9,890 nucleotides of DNA from Anaerolineales bacterium (GTDB lineage Bacteria; Chloroflexota; Anaerolineae; Anaerolineales; UBA4823), in contig JALHTN010000479.1 of the NCBI GenBank assembly GCA_022865865.1, forward strand, positions 1 through 9,890. Reading direction: 5' to 3'. Both the position numbers and the translations under genes were made by a program. Under the pieces are notes generated by a model that searched no databases, was not told the origin of the DNA, and was given only the letters and a program-made list of their open reading frames with translations. Shown here piece after piece: positions 5,812-9,890 of the stretch. How positions within the stretch are numbered: the stretch's first letter is position 1; each line of letters starts with the position of its first letter.

Positions 5812-6434
5812 AGATGGCAATTGAAATCGGCCGCTTACTGCGGGCCGGGACCACTGGTTTTGTGGCTGGCTGCCGGGTTTCCCAAATAGATGCCCCGTCA
5901 TTTGGTGCATTAGTGCGGGCACCAGTAGAGGCCGGCTACCAGATCTACGGTCTGATTTATGACATCCACATCGATGATGATGGGTTAGTACGCCAGCTCG
6001 TTACAACTGAAGGCATCGATGAAGCCGTGATCGCAGATAACCGCGTAAATCGCAATGTACCCATCGAGATGAGCGTGCTGGCGGTAGGCTACCAGCAGAA
6101 TGGAAAACTATTCCACTTGCTGCCGCCCCGTCCTGCATTGAGTTTGGATGCGATCTATTTGTGCGACGATCAGGAACTGCGGGATTTTACAAACACAGGG
6201 CGATTTGGTTATTTCCGCCACCTCCTGCGCTCAAATGAACTCCCGGTGGGAGATTTACTGGCAGCACACATCAATCAGGTTCAAGAGGTGCAGGTGGAGG
6301 CGGGTAATGAAAATTGGGCTGTGGAAGCTACACAGGAGTTAATTGTCTTGCTGCGGGATGATTATGCGACCTTGATGCGCGTGATCAGCACCCTGGCGGA
6401 TGCGATACCTGAAACCTGGGAGGGGGTGAGATGA
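5808..6434 (+). CDS. HAS-barrel-like protein between nurA and herA, resembling the HerA N-terminus
   Basis: This 208-residue protein has no named family that I can assign firmly. Residues 10-60 (G-F-V-A-G-C, then S-F-G-A-L-V-R-A-P-V and Y-Q-I-Y-G-L-I-Y-D-I) look like a HAS-type beta-barrel, the domain at the front of HerA and some F1-type ATPases. The similarity to the neighbouring HerA continues past the barrel: P-I-E-M-S-V-L-A-V-G here against T-N-L-E-V-L-P-A-L-M there, and P-P-R-P-A...D-D-Q-E-L-R-D-F against P-P-H-H-A...A-G-D-I-A-E-I-F. The protein then ends in about 80 mostly helical residues, with no Walker motif. It looks like a HerA N-terminal region freed from its ATPase. Placement with ATGA overlaps on both sides suggests coupled translation and membership in the NurA-HerA complex. 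A GAGG stretch at 5799-5802 precedes the ATG; the ATG at 5814 is an alternative. It has no membrane segment. Confidence 0.8.
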   Translation: MKMAIEIGRLLRAGTTGFVAGCRVSQIDAPSFGALVRAPVEAGYQIYGLIYDIHIDDDGLVRQLVTTEGIDEAVIADNRVNRNVPIEMSVLAVGYQQNGKLFHLLPPRPALSLDAIYLCDDQELRDFTNTGRFGYFRHLLRSNELPVGDLLAAHINQVQEVQVEAGNENWAVEATQELIVLLRDDYATLMRVISTLADAIPETWEGVR

Positions 6435-8131
6435 TGGCAGAGTATATTGGCTATGTGGTGGGGGGTGGTCTGAAGGAGAACCTGAGTGTACGCCTAACCG
6501 TACCAGCGAACCAAGTCCAGGAAGGTGCCTTTGCGGTGATCGAGAGCGGCGAATGGCAGTTTTACGGATTGGTGACGGATTTACTACTGGGTGCTACCGA
6601 TCCCCGGTTTGCTGACGAGCAGAGCGAAGCGCGCCTGCCAATGGATCTGGCCAACCTGCTGCACGGGCAGACCCTGTACACAAATTTAGAGGTTTTACCA
6701 GCCTTGATGCTCGAACGGGGTCCCGAATTGGACAGCGTGGAATACCAGACCTGGCAGGCGGAAATCGATGCGGGAACCCGACCTCAGCCGCGGCCCCTGC
6801 CAGTTAAAACCATCCCGCCGCACCATGCCGGTGTGCGCATGGCGAATGCCGGCGATATCGCAGAGATATTTGGCGATGCGGGCAAGGAAGGCAATTTTGT
6901 GATCGGCTACACTCGCGAGCAGGCACACCCGGTCTGCTTGAATTTAGACAAATTTGTCCAGCGCTCGTCGGGTGTCTTCGGAGCCACCGGGTCGGGGAAA
7001 TCCTTCTTAACCCGTCTGGTGCTGGCTGGGATGATCCACTATAACCGGGCTTCGGTGCTGGTTTTTGACATGCACAATGAATATGGCTTTGACGATACGG
7101 CCTCAGATACCGGTGAGCGCGTGGTTGGCTTGAAATCCAAGTTCCCCAGCCGGCTGCGGGTGGTGGGGTTGGGGCAAGGGGCACAAATTCGCGGGCAGAC
7201 ACCGGATTTCAACCTCGAGATCGCCATGCAGGACATCCAGCCAGAGGATATCGAGCTGCTGATGCGAGAGCTTGATTTGAAGGAAACCACGGCCACCACT
7301 TTAGATGCCTTGATCACCGATTTTGGTCGTGGGAGCTGGTTTACAGAATTCCGCCAGATGAAAACTGGTGAAATAGTTTTAACCGATGAAGGAAAAAAAA
7401 TACCTGCCCCTGGAAGTGTGGCTGGGTGGGCAAACTCCATGGGTGTTAATGTGTTAGCTGCTGAAGGACTGCATAATAAGTTACGCCGAGTATTTAATTT
7501 ACCTTATGTAGTGGAAAAACCAGCCGCAGATACGATCGGTGAAATTACCAAAGCACTTGAGGCAGGGCAGCATATCGTACTCTCCTTTGGAAAGAATGAA
7601 TCTGATCTTGATTATCTCCTGGTGAGCAATTTGCTCACCAGGCGCATCCGGCAAGCCTGGGAAAAGCGAACCAACGAGTACCGCACGAGTGGTGAAGGTG
7701 AACCACGACCGCTGGTGATCGTCCTGGAAGAAGCACATAAGCTGCTCAACCGGGAAATGGCCGCCCAGACCACATTCAGCACCATCGCGCGTGAAATGCG
7801 TAAGTATTACGTCACCTTGCTGATCGTCGACCAGCGCCCATCGCAGATTTATGATGAGGTCATGTCGCAGCTGGGAACGCGCATTTCGGGCTGGTTGGGC
7901 GACGAGGATGACATCCGGGCAGTGCTATCAGGACTTGCAGGACGGGAAGCATTGCGGGGTATGCTCGCCCGGCTGCAGCCCAAGGAGGAGGTCCTGCTAC
8001 TTGGATGGGGGGTGCCGATGCCGCTGCCGATCTCCTCGCGCCGTTATGATGCCGATTTTTGGCAGGAGTTGTTAGGAGGTCCGGCTGGTAAACGGGGTGA
8101 AGCAGAAATATTAAAGGAACTAGGCTTCTAA
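6431..8131 (+). CDS. herA: HerA-family hexameric DNA translocase/ATPase
   Basis: This 566-residue protein has a HAS barrel (about 4-55: I-G-Y-V-V-G-G-G...Q-F-Y-G-L-V-T-D-L), a linker, and a DUF87/HerA-type RecA-like ATPase from about residue 145. Walker A is G184-A-T-G-S-G-K190-S. Walker B is L428-V-I-V-L-E433-E434-A-H-K. The closing block D-Q-R-P-S-Q-I-Y-D-E-V-M-S-Q-L-G-T-R-I is a HerA hallmark carrying conserved polar and arginine residues. HerA forms a hexameric ring that uses ATP to pump duplex DNA and feed it to NurA at broken ends. An insertion of mixed helices (about 260-370) lies between the Walker motifs, as in other HerA/FtsK-like proteins. The gene starts within the previous stop codon (ATGA, 6431-6434); G-rich AGGGGGTG lies just upstream, and ATG 6434 is an equally possible start. 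All motor motifs look intact. Confidence 0.92.
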   Translation: MMAEYIGYVVGGGLKENLSVRLTVPANQVQEGAFAVIESGEWQFYGLVTDLLLGATDPRFADEQSEARLPMDLANLLHGQTLYTNLEVLPALMLERGPELDSVEYQTWQAEIDAGTRPQPRPLPVKTIPPHHAGVRMANAGDIAEIFGDAGKEGNFVIGYTREQAHPVCLNLDKFVQRSSGVFGATGSGKSFLTRLVLAGMIHYNRASVLVFDMHNEYGFDDTASDTGERVVGLKSKFPSRLRVVGLGQGAQIRGQTPDFNLEIAMQDIQPEDIELLMRELDLKETTATTLDALITDFGRGSWFTEFRQMKTGEIVLTDEGKKIPAPGSVAGWANSMGVNVLAAEGLHNKLRRVFNLPYVVEKPAADTIGEITKALEAGQHIVLSFGKNESDLDYLLVSNLLTRRIRQAWEKRTNEYRTSGEGEPRPLVIVLEEAHKLLNREMAAQTTFSTIAREMRKYYVTLLIVDQRPSQIYDEVMSQLGTRISGWLGDEDDIRAVLSGLAGREALRGMLARLQPKEEVLLLGWGVPMPLPISSRRYDADFWQELLGGPAGKRGEAEILKELGF

Positions 8132-9103
8132 ATGGATAGCCGAGCACTGCTTTTATTGGCGACTTCAAATTGTGTTGCTATCTGCGAACCAATTGGACAT
8201 GACTGGCGGGTAGTCAGGCGCGATTTGATGGGTAATTTCGCTACCAGCGTGATTGCTCAAGGGGATCGGATACTGGTTGGTACGCGCGTGGGTATTTACC
8301 GATCTGAAGATAGAGGCGACTCCTGGAAAGCGGTTAACAATGGATTGACGATCCGCCATATTCGATGGTTAGCCGCCCACCCGGATGACCCTGGGCGCAT
8401 ATTTGCGGGTAGTGAACCGGCAGGAATTTTCCTGTCTTTGGATGGGGGTCATTCCTGGCGGGGCTGCCCAGAAGTGGAAGAGATTAGGGACATGCAAGGT
8501 TGGTACCTGCCTTATTCCCCAGAAGCTGGCTGCGTGCGGAGTTTTGCATTTTCCGGTGCACGTGCTTATGCAGCTGTCGAGGTGGGGGGCACCCTGGTCT
8601 CTGGCAATTACGGGGAGGCGTGGGAATTAGGCGAGAAATCCAAACATGCTGGCAGCAGCATCCACCCGGATGTACATTCGATCGCTACCCATCCCGCATC
8701 ATCAAGCCTGATTGCGGCCCCGAGCGGAGGTGGTTTTTACTATTCCGCGGATGGCGGGGCGACCTGGGAGAACCGCTATCCGAATAGCTACTGCAGAGCC
8801 GTTTGGTGGGATGCAGAAGATGCTGATCACATGCTGCTGGGAAGCGCGGACTGGGTGGACAGGAATGGCCGCATTGAAGAGACCAGGGATGGCGGCATTA
8901 CCTGGAGCCTGGCCTCAAAGGGGCTCGACTTACCCTGGAGGACACAGATGGTTGAGCGCTTCCCCCAGGTTGGGGATGACCTATTGGCGGTGCTTTCGAA
9001 TGGCGAATTATGGATCAGCTCCAAAGATCAAATCGCCTGGCGAAGGATTTTGCCCGAGGTGCTGGATGTAAAAGCTGCCAGCAATCTCTGGCTGATTAGT
9101 TGA
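8132..9103 (+). CDS. Asp-box (BNR) beta-propeller protein, probably cytoplasmic
   Basis: This 323-residue protein carries five Asp-box motifs of the form S/T-x-D-x-G-x-x-W: S58...W65, S102...W109, a degenerate S157...W164 (N-Y-G-E-A-W), S205...W212 and T251...W258. They are spaced about 40-55 residues apart, as expected for blades of a sialidase/VPS10/Ycf48-like propeller. Such propellers normally bind proteins or glycans; no sialidase active-site Arg triad can be recognised, so an enzyme role is not supported. The N-terminus (M-D-S-R-A-L-L-L-L-A-T-S) is the first propeller strand rather than a clear signal peptide, and no lipobox is seen. Many Asp-box proteins are exported, so a cytoplasmic one beside herA is unusual. 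The ATG follows directly after the herA TAA, with AAAGGAA (8113-8119) upstream. It might serve as a scaffold for the NurA-HerA proteins; this is inferred from gene order only. Confidence 0.82.
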   Translation: MDSRALLLLATSNCVAICEPIGHDWRVVRRDLMGNFATSVIAQGDRILVGTRVGIYRSEDRGDSWKAVNNGLTIRHIRWLAAHPDDPGRIFAGSEPAGIFLSLDGGHSWRGCPEVEEIRDMQGWYLPYSPEAGCVRSFAFSGARAYAAVEVGGTLVSGNYGEAWELGEKSKHAGSSIHPDVHSIATHPASSSLIAAPSGGGFYYSADGGATWENRYPNSYCRAVWWDAEDADHMLLGSADWVDRNGRIEETRDGGITWSLASKGLDLPWRTQMVERFPQVGDDLLAVLSNGELWISSKDQIAWRRILPEVLDVKAASNLWLIS

Positions 9104-9111
9104 GGAATTAG

Positions 9112-9834
9112 ATGGAAAAATTATCTGGCAAAGTAGCGATCATGACCGGTGGGGGTACCGGCATTGGCAGAGGGGTGGCACTCATGCTGTCTGCGCAAGG
9201 CTGCAAGGTAGTGCTGTGTGGGAGGCGGAAAACACCGCTGGAAAATACGCTGGAAGTTATTCAAGAGCAGGGTGGCCAGGCAGTAACTTTAACAGCGGAT
9301 GTGTCGAATGAGAGTGATGTTAAGCGCCTGGTTAATAAAGCCAGGGATGATTATGGCAGGATTGATATCCTGGTAAATAATGCCGGCATCGGTGGGGGCG
9401 ACCAGATCCATGCCCATGATATCCACACCTGGGACCAGGTCATGGCTGTCAATTTGCGAGGCCCATTCTTAACTGCCCGGGCAGTTTTACCGTTGATGCG
9501 GGCTCAAAAACAAGGGCATATCATCAACATCAGTTCTGAGTCTGGTTTGGAATATTACGAGGGAAATGGTGCCTACGGTGTCGCTAAACATGGTCTAAAT
9601 GCATTAGGCGAGTTCATCCAACGAGAAAATCAAGGATTTGGGATACGCGTGGATACGATCTGCCCAGGAATGGTGATCACTGAGATGACCCAAAATTCTA
9701 CGGGTCTGGATCACAGTAAGTGCCTGTACCCGGATGATATTGCCGATCTGGTCCAGTGGCTGCTGACCCGGCGAGCGAATATCAAGATCGGCACCCCGAT
9801 CTTAATCCAAACTATGGAAAACCCCTGGGAGTGA
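9112..9834 (+). CDS. Classical short-chain dehydrogenase/reductase (SDR)
   Basis: This 240-residue Rossmann-fold oxidoreductase has all classical SDR marks: the cofactor loop T12-G-G-G-T-G-I-G19, D63-V after the third strand, N89-N-A-G92, and the catalytic set Asn114, Ser142, Tyr155 and Lys159 (Y-G-V-A-K). Arg38-Arg39 after the second strand, with no acidic residue there, suggests preference for NADP(H). It should reduce a carbonyl or oxidise an alcohol; the substrate is unknown. It resembles FabG-type enzymes in size, but the C-terminus ends I-L-I-Q-T-M-E-N-P-W-E rather than with the usual G-G motif, so a fatty-acid role should not be assumed. The start is well supported: GAGG at 9102-9105, 6 nt before the ATG, overlaps the stop of the propeller gene. 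The spacing suggests it is last in the operon, although its function has no obvious link with DNA repair. Confidence 0.92.
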   Translation: MEKLSGKVAIMTGGGTGIGRGVALMLSAQGCKVVLCGRRKTPLENTLEVIQEQGGQAVTLTADVSNESDVKRLVNKARDDYGRIDILVNNAGIGGGDQIHAHDIHTWDQVMAVNLRGPFLTARAVLPLMRAQKQGHIINISSESGLEYYEGNGAYGVAKHGLNALGEFIQRENQGFGIRVDTICPGMVITEMTQNSTGLDHSKCLYPDDIADLVQWLLTRRANIKIGTPILIQTMENPWE

Positions 9835-9853
9835 GATCGCGATCCTGTCAGGC

Positions 9854-9890
9854 ATGAACAAAAAGGGATTGCAGATCGATAAATTTATCG
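9854..9890 (+). CDS. Possible start of a further gene, cut by the window edge
   Basis: An ATG at 9854 opens a frame that stays open to the edge (M-N-K-K-G-L-Q-I-D-K-F-I). Only AGG directly upstream could serve as a ribosome site. Twelve codons are too few to identify a product or to be sure it is coding. Confidence 0.25.
   Translation, partial: MNKKGLQIDKFI
9877..9890. repeat. 14-bp perfect palindrome at the right edge
   Basis: CGATAAATTTATCG is a perfect inverted repeat; a second, GATCGCGATC, lies at 9835-9844 just after the SDR stop. No T run follows within the window, so a terminator is not supported. It could be an operator or simply part of the next coding frame. Confidence 0.3.

Noticed and set aside
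7039..7440. A 133-codon - strand frame inside herA, and similar antisense frames at 4819-5214 and 2742-3209
   Set aside because: All are opposite strongly conserved coding regions (HerA, NurA, two-component genes) and are low-complexity shadows rich in Ser, Arg and Pro.
4553..9834. The operon as part of a phage-defence island
   Set aside because: No integrase, transposase, tRNA or other defence gene is visible in the window, so only the gene content itself allows the idea.

Overview
The window looks like chromosomal DNA of an uncultured or little-studied bacterium, most plausibly a member of the Chloroflexota (Anaerolineae-like). This is inferred from the gene mix (a small SWIM zinc-finger protein, a double-domain GNAT, NurA and HerA with an extra barrel protein between them, a cytoplasmic Asp-box propeller) and from a short palindromic repeat of a dispersed type. 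No rRNA or other marker gene is present, so the placement is tentative. Gene density is high, with no prophage, insertion sequence, CRISPR array or tRNA visible.

Left part (1-2046). The 3' end of a + strand SRPBCC-like gene converges on a - strand gene for a 79-residue SWIM zinc-finger protein; a strong hairpin terminator lies between them. The SWIM gene has an excellent promoter (TTGACG, 17 bp, TATACT) and a leader of about 115 nt that holds an 11-bp perfect hairpin and a possible 22-codon leader ORF. Upstream of it on the same strand is a 328-residue acetyltransferase.

Middle (2047-4491). A divergent intergenic region of about 350 bp carries an 88-bp palindromic REP/MITE-like element, itself inside a longer pair of inverted 10-mers, and then an extended -10 promoter. 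That promoter drives an overlapping pair: an OmpR-family response regulator and a membrane HAMP-histidine kinase. A short hairpin with eight Ts follows the kinase.

Right part (4505-9834). A 14-bp perfect palindrome and a promoter (TTGCGT, 17 bp, TACAAT) precede a compact run of five + strand genes: NurA nuclease, a 208-residue barrel protein, HerA ATPase, an Asp-box beta-propeller protein and an SDR oxidoreductase. The first three are joined by ATGA overlaps, the fourth starts directly after the herA stop, and the fifth follows after 8 nt. NurA and HerA are expected to act together as a DNA-end-resecting nuclease/translocase. The 208-residue protein looks like a free-standing relative of HerA's N-terminal region without the ATPase, making it the best candidate here for an undescribed partner. 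The propeller may be a further accessory factor; the SDR may simply be carried along.
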